64,000 nt of DNA from Candidatus Gastranaerophilales bacterium (GCA_944325025.1 CALUYN010000003.1:32202-96201), one strand, 5' to 3'. Counted from the first letter of the stretch, positions 52,515-62,812 are shown. Numbers and translations are program-made. The notes: generated from the letters alone by a model not told the origin.

Positions 52515-53639
52515 ATGGATATAAATAAGTTTGTAAAAAGATTATTTATAGTTGTTTTGACGCTGCTTATAGGAAATATAAGCTTATTTGCCAGTGCTGA
52601 CCAATTGAAAAATATTCAGCAAAAACAAAAGGTTACGCATGAAAAAATTAAGCGTTTGAAAGTTTTGGAACATCTGGAAAAAAATAAGCTTTATAAAAAT
52701 CAGCAAAAACTAGAGCAGGCTTCAAATAATTTGCAGTCTTCACAAAACAGATATGCACAGCTTGAAAGACAGTTGGCTCAGATGGAAAAAGATTTGACAT
52801 CTTCTATTGCAGAATTTAATACTGCTAATGTCAAAATGCGCCAGAGAATAAGGCAGGTGTATAAAAATCAGCGAACAGGCATGTTTGAGCTTATTCTCTC
52901 TGCTAAAGATTTAAATTCATTGTTAGATGTATTATATTTTGAGAAAATAGTTCTTAAAAAAGATTATGCACGCATTCAGGCTGTTAAGGCAAAATCAGAA
53001 CGTATAGCCGCGATGAAAAGAGATGTTGAATCTAAAAAAATAGCTTTAGCGCAGTCTATACAGGAAATAAATTCTCAGAAAAAAGATATAAAATCTGCTA
53101 TAGCAATGAATCAGAGCATGATTAATAAGTATAAAACTGACAGAAGAACTTATGAGCGTGCAGAAAGAGAACTCGCAAGGCAATCAGCAAGCATTCAAAG
53201 TATGATTGCAAGAAATAAGGGCGGTTCAAATGTAAGAGTTACCTCTACAGGTTTCTTAAAACCCATATCAGGCAGAATTACATCACCTTTTGGTTGGAGA
53301 ACTCATCCTATATTTAACAGCAGAACTTTCCACTCTGGAGTTGATATTGCAGGCCCAAATAAAGGCAGCATCAAAGCCTCAAATTCCGGAAAAGTTATAT
53401 ACTCAGGTTGGTACGGCGGTTACGGCAAAGTTGTCATTCTTGACCACGGAGTTGTTAATGGCAAGCCGACAAGTACTTTATATGCTCACATGTCATCAAT
53501 TAGAGTCGGGCAGGGGCAGTTTGTTAACAAAGGCGAAGTTGTTGGATATGAAGGTACAACGGGATACAGTACAGGACCTCATGTTCATTTTGAGGTAAGA
53601 ATAAACGGTAAACCTAATAATCCGTTAAATTATATATAA
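52515..53639 (+). CDS. M23 metallopeptidase with coiled coil (EnvC/NlpD-like)
   Basis: 374 aa. Signal anchor (LFIVVLTLLIGNISLFAS), coiled coil of about 200 residues (LKNIQQKQKVTHEKIKRLKV onward), and a C-terminal LytM domain from 250: GRITSPFGWRTHPIF, the zinc ligands in HSGVDIA and GPHVHFEVRING. Intact ligand set, so it may cut peptidoglycan cross-links itself, unlike EnvC, or activate amidases. Upstream of the LPS transport gene. Confidence 0.92.
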   Translation: MDINKFVKRLFIVVLTLLIGNISLFASADQLKNIQQKQKVTHEKIKRLKVLEHLEKNKLYKNQQKLEQASNNLQSSQNRYAQLERQLAQMEKDLTSSIAEFNTANVKMRQRIRQVYKNQRTGMFELILSAKDLNSLLDVLYFEKIVLKKDYARIQAVKAKSERIAAMKRDVESKKIALAQSIQEINSQKKDIKSAIAMNQSMINKYKTDRRTYERAERELARQSASIQSMIARNKGGSNVRVTSTGFLKPISGRITSPFGWRTHPIFNSRTFHSGVDIAGPNKGSIKASNSGKVIYSGWYGGYGKVVILDHGVVNGKPTSTLYAHMSSIRVGQGQFVNKGEVVGYEGTTGYSTGPHVHFEVRINGKPNNPLNYI

Positions 53640-53651
53640 AAAGGCAGAGAA

Positions 53652-55874
53652 TTGAGAAAAAATTTATTTATTACATTATTAATTTTAGCATTGGCTCCTT
53701 GTTCTGTATACTCTCAGGAGCTTGTAGATAGTCCTGCCGATTTGGAACAGGTGTTTAATGAAACATTTTACGAAGCACCTTTTATGCCGCTGCCTGAGGT
53801 TGAAGTGAAGAGCGGAAATCAGACAAGACCGGTTAGAGGCACCCCTGTTTTTAAAAAGGTTCGTATAAAGGTTACTAATTATCTTCGCGAAAAGGATTAT
53901 AAAAAAACTCAGGAATTAATTCAAAAACAAAAACAGCAAATGGAGGAGCAAGAGGCTGAAGATGAGGCTATTTTAGGTAAAGATTTAAATATTAATTTCA
54001 AAGAAACAAAAAAAGAAAAGAATGTTTCTGCTAAAAAGCGGGATAACAATGAGAAAATTGAAGAAAGTTCAGAACATCAGGAAAAAACTTTAGAACTTGA
54101 AGGAGGAGTCAAGGAACAGGTAACATCAAACAATGTTCTTCTTGACGCTGATAATATTGATTACGATGATGAAAATCATAATATTACTGCAACGGGAAAA
54201 CCTATTTTAAAATTCCCTCAGCAGAATGTGATTTTAAAAGCCGATAAAATGATTTACAACAAGGATTCTAATATTCTGAAAGCATACGGAAATGTTGAAC
54301 TTGTCAGAGACGGCAGTACTATGTACGGCGATTATATGCAGGTCAATATGAATGAAGAAAGCGCTTTTATGGATAATATGAATACCAAGCAGTCATTCAT
54401 GACGGTAACAGCGCGAAAATCCGAAATGGAAGGAGATAAAATAATTCTCCATGACGGAAAGATAGAGTCAAAAGAGTCATATATATTAAACCTGCAAACG
54501 AAAATGATCGGCGGAAATAACTTTAATAACATGATTATTAACGACGAGGATAGGTCGTCAATTGCTGATGATGTAGGGGATACTTCCATTCATGTTAAAG
54601 CAAAAGAAATTTTTGTGAATGCAAAGAAAAATAATGACGTAATTACCTTGAAAAAGGCTCAAATCAGATACGGGGATTATGACCTATTTACAATTCCTTC
54701 TATTACTGCGCATACAAATAAAAAACGGGAATTTTTTGAGGCTAACTATCCGGAATTTGGTTCTCGCGGAAAATTAGGTATGTATTTAGGTCCCGGATTT
54801 GTATTTGATACACCTTTGCAGGACGGGTCAACTGTTAAAATTTTACCTATTTTGAATAATAAAAGCGGTATTGGTTTTGGGGGATTGTTAAAATACCGAA
54901 GTGCCACAAACTATACTGATTTGGGCTACGGATCTTCTGCAGATATATTTATGATGAAAGGTAAACAATACTTTGATGATAAATTATATATGCAGTACGG
55001 TGTTAATTCATATATGGATGAATGGTTCTTCGGACCGAGAATGCCGAAGTATATGGCCGAATTAGTATATAAAGACAGAACTATTGTTCCTTCCACCATT
55101 CATGACGGTTTGGATTTGACATTTAGTCATCGTTTCGGAATTGGTTATATGCAGAATAACGATGCAAACAGACATGGTGAAAATATTCCTCCTGCTGATA
55201 TTGGAACGTTAAGAACTAGATATATGGCAGAAGTAAGCCAGTCATTGTTTAAATATCATGATAAAGAGCATCTAAGATATTTGGATTTGGCTTTTGTTAT
55301 GCAGGGAAGCGCCGCTTTATACGGAACAGGTGATACTCAATTTGTAGGGAGATTAGGTCCCAGAGTGCATACCCAATATAAGTACTGGATGCAGGATATC
55401 GGTTTTTTTGCAACTGCATATCAGGATGGTACTCCTATGCAGATGTATGATATGTACAGATACGGACATGCAAGCGTTTATTTAAGAGAGGCACTGCGTG
55501 TACACAAATATGTTACTCTTGCCTGGTCAGGAACTTTAACTCTTACAGGTGATTCTCCGAATGGTGAAATGTTTCAGGAAAATTCATTTATTATCGCTTT
55601 AGGGCCTGATGATTTTAAGATTAATTTCGGTTATGACTGGGTGCGCCGTCAGACTTATTTTGCTTTTGTAATTGCGATGGATACGAAAGGTTCTTCTCTT
55701 GAATTTGATAAAATGGTTATTAAAAATCCGGATAGACTGGCAAGAAGCGACAAAGAAGAGCCTCAATTGAAAGTCTTTGATGAAGAAAACCAAACATCAA
55801 AAGCAAATTCTGCTAAAAAAATGATGTATGCAGAAGTTATAGAGTTAGAAGATCCTGATAAGGAATCAATATAA
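53652..55874 (+). CDS. OstA/LptD-like LPS transport protein
   Basis: 740 aa from a TTG start (53652) with weak AGGCAGAG upstream. Signal peptide (FITLLILALAPCSVYS), a charged linker, an OstA_C/LptA-like jellyroll domain at 155-300 (LLDADNIDYDDENHNITATG, VILKADKMIYNKDSNILKAY), and a C-terminal part rich in aromatic/alternating strands that looks like an outer-membrane barrel. It ends in a soluble acidic tail rather than an aromatic terminal residue, which is odd for a classical barrel. LptD-type function is inferred; the neighbours lpxI and lpxB support it. Confidence 0.75.
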   Translation: MRKNLFITLLILALAPCSVYSQELVDSPADLEQVFNETFYEAPFMPLPEVEVKSGNQTRPVRGTPVFKKVRIKVTNYLREKDYKKTQELIQKQKQQMEEQEAEDEAILGKDLNINFKETKKEKNVSAKKRDNNEKIEESSEHQEKTLELEGGVKEQVTSNNVLLDADNIDYDDENHNITATGKPILKFPQQNVILKADKMIYNKDSNILKAYGNVELVRDGSTMYGDYMQVNMNEESAFMDNMNTKQSFMTVTARKSEMEGDKIILHDGKIESKESYILNLQTKMIGGNNFNNMIINDEDRSSIADDVGDTSIHVKAKEIFVNAKKNNDVITLKKAQIRYGDYDLFTIPSITAHTNKKREFFEANYPEFGSRGKLGMYLGPGFVFDTPLQDGSTVKILPILNNKSGIGFGGLLKYRSATNYTDLGYGSSADIFMMKGKQYFDDKLYMQYGVNSYMDEWFFGPRMPKYMAELVYKDRTIVPSTIHDGLDLTFSHRFGIGYMQNNDANRHGENIPPADIGTLRTRYMAEVSQSLFKYHDKEHLRYLDLAFVMQGSAALYGTGDTQFVGRLGPRVHTQYKYWMQDIGFFATAYQDGTPMQMYDMYRYGHASVYLREALRVHKYVTLAWSGTLTLTGDSPNGEMFQENSFIIALGPDDFKINFGYDWVRRQTYFAFVIAMDTKGSSLEFDKMVIKNPDRLARSDKEEPQLKVFDEENQTSKANSAKKMMYAEVIELEDPDKESI

Positions 55875-56501
55875 ATGAGTAAATTAAAACATCTTAAATC
55901 AGAATTAATAGAATATGGAAAACTTGCGGGGATAAAGAATTTTACTCCAGGATATTCTGGGAACCTGTCTGCAAGATACGATGATAAAATCCTTATAACA
56001 TCTAGCGGTTCTGCAAACGGGTATTTGTCAGAAGATGAGCTTATTGTTATGGATTTTGACGGAAATCTTGTTGAAGGAAATAAAAAACCTTCATCTGAAA
56101 AAATGCTGCATGTTGAATTTTATAAACAAAGACCTGATGTAAATTACATAATCCATGTTCACGCTCCTTATCTGAGTTCTTTTGCGTGTTGCAGAATTCC
56201 GTTGGATGAACCTGTTATGGCAGAAAATGTGTTTTATTTCGGACAGATTCCGTTGGCAGATTATGGCCTGCCTTCATCAATGGATCTAGTTGAAAAAACT
56301 GCAAAGTATTTTAAGGATTATGATGCTGTTTTGATGGCAAATCACGGTTTTATTGTCGGCGATAAAACTTTAAAAGACGCATTTTTAAAGCTTGAATTGG
56401 CGGAATCTTATGCTCAGGTTGTTTTCAATACAAAGATGCTCGGCGGAGCAAAACTTTTTACCGAAAAAGAAGTTGATGAGATAAACGCCTTGAAAAGATA
56501 A
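55875..56501 (+). CDS. Class II aldolase/adducin family protein
   Basis: 208 aa. Zinc ligands in HVHAPY (two His) and ANHGFIVG (His), and SGNLSARYDDKILITSSGSA, all typical of the fuculose-/ribulose-phosphate aldolase and MtnB group. Starts at the base after the stop of the LptD-like gene, so it shares its transcript. Substrate unknown; in this setting it may be a sugar-phosphate step tied to surface sugar supply. Confidence 0.9.
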   Translation: MSKLKHLKSELIEYGKLAGIKNFTPGYSGNLSARYDDKILITSSGSANGYLSEDELIVMDFDGNLVEGNKKPSSEKMLHVEFYKQRPDVNYIIHVHAPYLSSFACCRIPLDEPVMAENVFYFGQIPLADYGLPSSMDLVEKTAKYFKDYDAVLMANHGFIVGDKTLKDAFLKLELAESYAQVVFNTKMLGGAKLFTEKEVDEINALKR

Positions 56502-56543
56502 TAGTTGTGATATAATAAATTTTAGAAAAAGAGGAAAATAAAA

Positions 56544-57359
56544 GTGTCATTAATGTTGGAAAATAAACAGGGATTGATAGCAGGCGACGGAACATTGCCG
56601 GTTAAAATGGCTCAGTATGCAAAAGAAAACGGTTTTGAAGTCGTATGTATCTCCCTTGCTAAAGATAATTTAAGACAGTTAAAAAAATACTGTTCAAAAG
56701 TTTACTCCTGTCATCCCGGCGAAGTTAACAGGATAGAACAAATATTAAAGGATGAAGAGATAAAACAGGCTACATTTCTCGGAAAAGTTCATAAACGTGT
56801 TTTGCTGCAGCTTCACAAATTTGATAAGCGTGCGATTGAACTTTTGCAGGAAGCTCAAAGGCTTAACGACGATCAAGTTATGCTTTTAATTGTAAAAGAG
56901 TTTGAAAAAGCCGGTATTACTGTTTTGGATCAGACTATTTTTATAAAAAATCTTATGATACCTTCAGGTGTTTTAGGCAAAATTAAACCGACAGAAGCGC
57001 AGATGGAAGATGTTAACTACGGTTTCTGGCTTGCAAAAGAGATGGGAAAAATTGATGTGGGCCAGTCTGTTGTAATTAAAGATAAAATGATTATGGCGGT
57101 TGAGGCTATAGAGGGCACTGATATGTGTATCAAACGCGGTTCAAAGTTAGCCAAGAAAAACGCTGTTGTAGTAAAAGTTGCTAAACCATCGCAGGACAAG
57201 CGCTTTGATATTCCGGCAATAGGTCTGAGAACTTTAAAAACTATGAAAAAATACAAAGCAGACTTAATTGCAGTAGAAGCAAATGAAACTATCATTGTCG
57301 ATCAGGAAAAAGTTATTCAATTTGCGGATGAAAACAATATTGTAATAATGGCAGTATGA
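56544..57359 (+). CDS. lpxI: UDP-2,3-diacylglucosamine pyrophosphatase LpxI
   Basis: 271 aa from GTG 56544 (SD GAGGAAAA). DUF1009 features: GLIAGDGTLPVKMAQYAKEN, FLGKVHKR, and AVEAIEGTDMCIKRGSKLA with VKVAKPSQDKRFDIPAIGLRT. It releases UMP to give lipid X in lipid A synthesis; LpxI replaces LpxH in alphaproteobacteria and others. Overlaps lpxB by four bases (ATGA). Confidence 0.94.
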   Translation: MSLMLENKQGLIAGDGTLPVKMAQYAKENGFEVVCISLAKDNLRQLKKYCSKVYSCHPGEVNRIEQILKDEEIKQATFLGKVHKRVLLQLHKFDKRAIELLQEAQRLNDDQVMLLIVKEFEKAGITVLDQTIFIKNLMIPSGVLGKIKPTEAQMEDVNYGFWLAKEMGKIDVGQSVVIKDKMIMAVEAIEGTDMCIKRGSKLAKKNAVVVKVAKPSQDKRFDIPAIGLRTLKTMKKYKADLIAVEANETIIVDQEKVIQFADENNIVIMAV

Positions 57360-58486
57360 AAAAGATTTTTATAGTTACAGGCGAATACTCAGGCGACATA
57401 CATGCATCTCATGTTGTTAATGCTTTACGTTCAATTAACCCTGATATTGAAATAGAAGGAGTCGGCGGAGAGAACTTGAAATCAGCGGGAGTAAAGCTGT
57501 TTTCTGATCAGAAAAAGATGGGTGCAGTTGGTTTGTCACCCTCAATTATATTTAACCATTTTGTCCTTGGAAAAAAGGTTGTAGACTATTTGACTAAAGA
57601 ATACAAGCCTGACCTGGTTCTTTTAATAGACTACGGTGCATTTAATTTAAGCATATCAAGGTTTTTAAAAAAAGCGGGAATAAAGGTTTTTTATTATATC
57701 CCGCCTCAAGTCTGGGCGAGCAGAAAATGGCGGATTAATACAATTAAGAAAAATATTGACGAAGTTTTGTGTATTTTCCCTTTTGAAAAAACTCTGTATG
57801 AAAAATATGGCATAAAAACTCATTATTGCGGTCACCCTCTTGTGTCGCAGCTGCCGCAAAAGGCTGATAAAAAAGAGTTTTTTGAAAAACACGGGCTTGA
57901 TGTAAATAAAAAACTTGTATCAATTTTCCCGGGTTCAAGAAAATTTGAACTAAAGTATTTGATGCAGACTTTCATTAAATCTGCAGAAAATCTTCAAAAA
58001 AAACATCCTGATTTGCAGTTTTGTATATCTCATGCTCCAAATCTGTCTGATGATTTGTATAACAAATTTTTAACAAAATGCGGGTGTAATTTTAAAGTTA
58101 TAAAAGGCGAAAATCAGGCGCTTTTGAGTGTATCAGATGCTTTAATATTGGCATCCGGCACGGTTGCTCTTGAGGCTTGTTTGTATCAAACACCTATGAT
58201 AATAGCATATCGCGGCCCATGGTTATTTTACCTGATTTATTTGCTCGTGAGATGTATAAAGCGTGTTTCGCTTCCTAATATAATTGCCGATAAATCTATT
58301 GTGCCTGAACTTCTTATGGCGGATGTTAATGTACAAAAAATCTCTTATGAGATAGAAAAACTTCTTTTTAATGAAGAATATAGAGCGAAAAATATTCAGG
58401 AATTAGGGGATGTAAAATCGCTTTTATCTGACAAGAACTCTTCTCAAGAGGCTGCAAAGGTTATAGCACAGGCGCTTTCGAATTAA
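57356..58486 (+). CDS. lpxB: Lipid-A-disaccharide synthase
   Basis: 376 aa GT19 enzyme: N-terminal VTGEYSGDIHASHVVNALR, GVGGENLKSAGVKLF, LIDYGAFN, YYIPPQVWASRKWRI, and C-terminal FPGSRKFELKYLMQ with SGTVALEAC. It joins lipid X and UDP-diacylglucosamine. Coupled with lpxI by ATGA overlap; together they give two successive steps of lipid A synthesis and show that the cell has an LPS outer membrane. Confidence 0.96.
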   Translation: MKKIFIVTGEYSGDIHASHVVNALRSINPDIEIEGVGGENLKSAGVKLFSDQKKMGAVGLSPSIIFNHFVLGKKVVDYLTKEYKPDLVLLIDYGAFNLSISRFLKKAGIKVFYYIPPQVWASRKWRINTIKKNIDEVLCIFPFEKTLYEKYGIKTHYCGHPLVSQLPQKADKKEFFEKHGLDVNKKLVSIFPGSRKFELKYLMQTFIKSAENLQKKHPDLQFCISHAPNLSDDLYNKFLTKCGCNFKVIKGENQALLSVSDALILASGTVALEACLYQTPMIIAYRGPWLFYLIYLLVRCIKRVSLPNIIADKSIVPELLMADVNVQKISYEIEKLLFNEEYRAKNIQELGDVKSLLSDKNSSQEAAKVIAQALSN

Positions 58487-58565
58487 CAATATGTAATAAA
58501 CTAGCAATTTTTGGCTTTATAAAACGTTTATAAATACAGGTAGTAAAGTTAAAGTTTAAAAATTT

Positions 58566-60203
58566 ATGATTAATCAGGTAGCTAGCGTAAATAATGCGTA
58601 CAACAACCCGTTTAAGGATTTTAAACAGCCGCAAAACGGGTATTATATGAGTGCGCCTTATGCTGAACAGGTTAATGAGAAGAAGAGCCATACGCTTGGT
58701 AAAACTCTTGCAATATCTGCATTAGTCATTGGTTTTGGTGCACTTGCTATTTTGAGCGGCGGTGCAAACAAAGGTGTTGCAAAACTTTTAAATAAATGGA
58801 AAACCCAGTTGGAAAAGAAAGTTGCCCATGGTACAAAATTTGAGGATTTATTTACATTTTTACTTAATAAAATAAGAGGTTTTCAGGCAAAAACGGAGAG
58901 CATTAACAACTTTACTACCTTAAAAGATGTTGCGTTTCAAAGGTTGATGTGGGGCAAAAACGGCGAACGTAAATTTACACGCAGAATACATCAATCAATT
59001 ACCAATTTCTTTGACAGAATTAGCAGAAAAACTGTAAATAGCTATTATAACAAGGCAAGTACAAAATTTTCAGAACTGTCAGACCATTTTGCGGTCATAA
59101 ATGCAAGAATAAAACTTGAGCACCCTAATGATCCGGAAATTGCAAAGGCTCTGGATGAGATTTCAAGTCGGATGAAATTAGTCAACCAAAATTTTGAAAA
59201 AGGTTTTGGGCTTAATGCGCGCAATGAGAGATATTTAGAAATTCAGAAATCCTGTGACGGATTGTTCGACTTTTTCTGGGATGCAAGTATAAGTGATGTA
59301 AGAAATTTCAAATCCAAAAATATGTACAATTCGTTTATTGCGGAAGATTATTTAATTCCTGCAAAGCGCAAACTGTCAAATAAAACAGGCTTATTAAGAC
59401 AGGCATTTACCCATGATATAAATGACAATTATAAAGCTACAATTAAAGCAATTTCTAATATTCAGGAATTTGTAAATCCGGCTGATACGTCAACCAATGA
59501 TGTATTGCGTAGCCTGAGGACTAATCTTGAAAAATATAAAAAATTATCAGGTAAAAACGAAATATCTGAAAGAAATGCTTTAAATAGAACAATTGTTTCT
59601 GATCTGAAAAATTTATCAGAGAAGTTTAAGGCTTCATCAGGCAAATATAACTACAGTGCGGAATCTGTTGACTCTATCTCTAAATATATTGCTGAAGTTG
59701 AAGATATAATATCGCAGACAGACAAAGGACAACTTCAGGAAATTTTGACAATTTATAAGCGTCTTCTTCCAAGAAAAGAATATTTGAGATTGCGTTCTCA
59801 GGTTGAAGGTGCTGTGAAATCTTTGGATAAGGCTATAGATATAGAAACAAATCAATATGTAGACAAAGCTCGAGATTTAAAACTCGGATCAGCTCCGACA
59901 GATGTTTTATCTGTTCTAGGCACGGTTGGTACGGTCGGTTACTTCCTGAACAAATCTGAAAATAAGGATGAAAAATATTCAGTTGCAATAAAATACGGCA
60001 TACCTGCAATAGGCGCAATAGCAACATCTTTATACTGTACAGCAAGACTTGTTGCGGGAGGCAAAGCGCTTCTTTTCGGTTTGGTATCAGGCTGGCTTAT
60101 GAATAAAGCAGGTGTTATGGTTGACGATGCGCGCAAAAAATATTCATTAGATATTTCATTAACAAACAAAAACCTTGTAAAATCTCAACCGGACAAAGTA
60201 TAA
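58566..60203 (+). CDS. Lineage-specific helical membrane protein, unknown
   Basis: 545 aa, no described family. The N-terminus is Asn/Tyr-rich (MINQVASVNNAYNNPFKDFK), then a membrane helix (about 45-65, GKTLAISALVIGFGALAIL), a long charged helical region (70-435), and three hydrophobic segments near the end (about 448-465, 478-498, 500-520). Its layout (short polar N-terminus, helix, long charged helices) is like the other unknown membrane proteins here. No ribosome site is visible. Confidence 0.65.
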   Translation: MINQVASVNNAYNNPFKDFKQPQNGYYMSAPYAEQVNEKKSHTLGKTLAISALVIGFGALAILSGGANKGVAKLLNKWKTQLEKKVAHGTKFEDLFTFLLNKIRGFQAKTESINNFTTLKDVAFQRLMWGKNGERKFTRRIHQSITNFFDRISRKTVNSYYNKASTKFSELSDHFAVINARIKLEHPNDPEIAKALDEISSRMKLVNQNFEKGFGLNARNERYLEIQKSCDGLFDFFWDASISDVRNFKSKNMYNSFIAEDYLIPAKRKLSNKTGLLRQAFTHDINDNYKATIKAISNIQEFVNPADTSTNDVLRSLRTNLEKYKKLSGKNEISERNALNRTIVSDLKNLSEKFKASSGKYNYSAESVDSISKYIAEVEDIISQTDKGQLQEILTIYKRLLPRKEYLRLRSQVEGAVKSLDKAIDIETNQYVDKARDLKLGSAPTDVLSVLGTVGTVGYFLNKSENKDEKYSVAIKYGIPAIGAIATSLYCTARLVAGGKALLFGLVSGWLMNKAGVMVDDARKKYSLDISLTNKNLVKSQPDKV

Positions 60204-60234
60204 CATTTTTTGCTGTTTTTGTTAAAATTTTTGT

Positions 60235-61263
60235 ATGAAAAAGACTAAAGAAACAATCAAATATAAACTTGAACAGCGAGAGATAGACAATTTATCTGAA
60301 TTTGCGACGAAAAGCAGATTTACAAAAGGCAGGAAACGAGAAGAAGAACCTTGTAATCTGCGTACAGAATTTCAGCGCGACAGAGATAGGATTTTGCATT
60401 CCAAAGCTTTTAGAAGGTTAAAACATAAAACGCAGGTGTTTTTATCTCCTTTTGACGACCATTTCAGAACGCGTTTAACCCATACTCTTGAGGTTTCTCA
60501 GATAGGAAGAACAATTGCAAGGGCTCTTGATTTGAATGAAGACCTTGTTGAAGCAATAGCACTCGGCCATGATTTGGGACACACTCCTTTCGGACATTGC
60601 GGTGAAGGTGTTTTGAATGAACTTGTAAAAGGCGGATTTCACCATAATATTCAAAGCGTAAGGGTTGTTGAAGTTTTAGAGGATTTAAACCTTTGCAGAG
60701 AAACAATTGACGGTATTTTAACACATACGTGGGGTTATACCCCCAAAACTCCTGAGGCGCAGATTGTTCAGCTTGCAGATAAAGTTGCTTATATAAATCA
60801 TGATATTGAAGATTCTATCCGTGCGGGGATAATTGTAGAGAGTGATTTGCCGAAAGATTGCATTAAATATTTTTCGTCAATCCAAAGTAAAAGATTAAAT
60901 AAAATGATTAATGAAATTGTAACGAATTCTATCGGAAAACCCGTTGTTGCAATGAGCGAGGAAGGTTGGCATTATACAACTAAACTCAGGGAATGGATGT
61001 TTGATAACGTATATGTTGATTCTCCTGCAAAATTAGAAGAAAAGAAAGCAAGAAATGTAATAAGGGAATTGTTTTTTCTTTATACTGATATGCTAAAGCC
61101 GTTGTGTGAGGAAAATAAAATAGAAAGGATTGTAACCGATTATATTTCCGGCATGACTGACAGGTATGCAATAGAAAAATACAAAGAGAACTTTATTCCT
61201 GAAGGTTTTCATTCTGATAAAAAAGATGATTATCTGTTTAAACTTGCAAAAATAATAAATTAA
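60235..61263 (+). CDS. dGTPase-family HD triphosphohydrolase
   Basis: 342 aa. HD domain ligands: RLTHTLEVSQIGRTIARAL, ALGHDLGHTPFGHCGE and YINHDIEDSIRAGII. Length and the motif RDRDRILHSKAFRRLKHKTQ match the deoxyguanosinetriphosphate triphosphohydrolase-like proteins (type 2), which hydrolyse dNTPs. It starts 31 bp after the membrane protein gene. Confidence 0.93.
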   Translation: MKKTKETIKYKLEQREIDNLSEFATKSRFTKGRKREEEPCNLRTEFQRDRDRILHSKAFRRLKHKTQVFLSPFDDHFRTRLTHTLEVSQIGRTIARALDLNEDLVEAIALGHDLGHTPFGHCGEGVLNELVKGGFHHNIQSVRVVEVLEDLNLCRETIDGILTHTWGYTPKTPEAQIVQLADKVAYINHDIEDSIRAGIIVESDLPKDCIKYFSSIQSKRLNKMINEIVTNSIGKPVVAMSEEGWHYTTKLREWMFDNVYVDSPAKLEEKKARNVIRELFFLYTDMLKPLCEENKIERIVTDYISGMTDRYAIEKYKENFIPEGFHSDKKDDYLFKLAKIIN

Positions 61264-61278
61264 AATTATAATATTTTT

Positions 61279-61986
61279 ATGAAAGATACAGTCCAATTGC
61301 TTGGATATAATATAAATACATTTGATTTTGAAAGTGCTGTTGAATATGCGAATTCAATATCGGGACAGGTTGTTACTATAAATCCTGAAATGATGAGTAA
61401 TCCGGATATGAAAGAGATAGTTAATTCTGCAGAACTTGTTATTCCTGATGGAATTGGAGTTCAATTGGGATTAATGATATGTGGTCATAAAGTAAAGCGT
61501 ATTGCGGGAATTGAGTTTGCTCACAGAATGCTTGAGGAAGCTGAAAAAAACAGCCAATCGGTTGCTCTTATAGGTGCAAAACCGGAAGTAATTGAAAAAG
61601 CAAAAGAGAATATTCAAAAAGAGTTTTCAAATCTCTATATAACTTATGTTCAGGACGGTTATTTTTCAGATACGGAAAGAGTTTTGAATGATATAAAAAT
61701 AAGACAGCCGCGTCTTGTCTTGTGTGCTCTTGGTTCTCCAAAGCAGGAAATGTTTATTTCTCAGGCTAAAAAGCTTCTTCCTGATTCATTATTTATAGGA
61801 GTCGGAGGAAGTTTTGATGTTTGGTCGGGAATGGTTAAGCGTGCGCCGAAAATATATCAGACGCTTTGTCTTGAATGGCTTTACAGAACGATAAAAGAAC
61901 CTCAGAGGTTTAAAAGAATTTTCCCTACATTGCCATTGTTTGTTTTAAGAGTTTTGAAGGAACGTTTTGTTCCAAAGGGAGTTTAA
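61279..61986 (+). CDS. WecG/TagA/CpsF-family glycosyltransferase
   Basis: 235 aa, GT26. NPEMMSNPDMKEIVNSAELV, PDGIGVQLGLMICGHKVKRIAG, GAKPEVIEKA, ALGSPKQEMFIS and GVGGSFDVWSGMVKRAPKIY are the family's fixed motifs. It adds ManNAc or a like sugar to a polyprenyl-linked acceptor in surface-polymer synthesis. The gene is followed within a base by the transketolase subunit gene. Confidence 0.94.
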   Translation: MKDTVQLLGYNINTFDFESAVEYANSISGQVVTINPEMMSNPDMKEIVNSAELVIPDGIGVQLGLMICGHKVKRIAGIEFAHRMLEEAEKNSQSVALIGAKPEVIEKAKENIQKEFSNLYITYVQDGYFSDTERVLNDIKIRQPRLVLCALGSPKQEMFISQAKKLLPDSLFIGVGGSFDVWSGMVKRAPKIYQTLCLEWLYRTIKEPQRFKRIFPTLPLFVLRVLKERFVPKGV

Positions 61987-61987
61987 T

Positions 61988-62812
61988 ATGCTAACTGATA
62001 TTGAAGTACTGAAACTTGAAAATTTGTGTAAAGAAAACAGATTGAATGTTGTTAAAATGGTTTACAACGCTCAATCCGGACATATTGGCGGAGCTTTGTC
62101 TGCGGTCGAAATTATGACTGTTCTTTACCACAAATGTATGAATACCTGCCCTAAATGGACAAAAGACAAAAATTTTCAAAACCGTGACAGATTTGTTCTG
62201 TCTAAAGGTCATGCATCCTCTATATTGTACTCCGTTTTATCTCAGCTCGGTTATTTCCCTAAAGAAGAACTTATGACTTTCAGGCTTTTTGGGTCGCGTT
62301 TGCAGGGACATCCTGTGCCGATTTGCCCAGGCGTAGATGTTGCAACAGGTTCTTTAGGACAGGGACTTTCTATTGCCTGCGGCATGGCAATGGGGCTAAG
62401 GCTTGATAAAAATCCCGCTCATGTTTTCTGTCTTTTAGGTGATGGAGAGTTGCAGGAAGGCAGTGTGTGGGAAGCATTTATGCACGCAACGCATGAAAAA
62501 CTCAATAACTTAATCGCAATTATTGATAGAAACAGGCTTCAAATTGACGGCTGTACTGAAGTTGTAAAATCTCTGGATCCTTTGTCTGATAAATTGAGAG
62601 CATTTAACTGGGATGTTTCAGAGATTGATGGGCATGATATTAGAGAAATTTACGAAACTATAGAAAAAGCTAAAAAATCAGATAAGCCTGCGGTGATTAT
62701 AGCTAATACGATAAAAGGCAAAGGTGTCAGTTTTATGGAAAACAACGCGGGCTGGCACGGAAAAGCTCCGAATAAAGAGGATTTTGAAAGAGCGTTGAAG
62801 GAATTGGAATAA
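61988..62812 (+). CDS. Transketolase N-terminal subunit
   Basis: Start taken at ATG 61988 (MLTDIEVLKLENLCKENRLN) with AAAGGGAG upstream; an extension to 61967 would overlap the glycosyltransferase. 274 aa, the ThDP-binding half: KGHASSILYSVLSQLGYF, GSLGQGLSIACGMAMGLRLD, GDGELQEGSVWEAFMHATHE, DRNRLQIDG. The split transketolase needs a C-terminal subunit, but the next gene is a prepilin, so the partner is elsewhere. Confidence 0.92.
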   Translation: MLTDIEVLKLENLCKENRLNVVKMVYNAQSGHIGGALSAVEIMTVLYHKCMNTCPKWTKDKNFQNRDRFVLSKGHASSILYSVLSQLGYFPKEELMTFRLFGSRLQGHPVPICPGVDVATGSLGQGLSIACGMAMGLRLDKNPAHVFCLLGDGELQEGSVWEAFMHATHEKLNNLIAIIDRNRLQIDGCTEVVKSLDPLSDKLRAFNWDVSEIDGHDIREIYETIEKAKKSDKPAVIIANTIKGKGVSFMENNAGWHGKAPNKEDFERALKELE

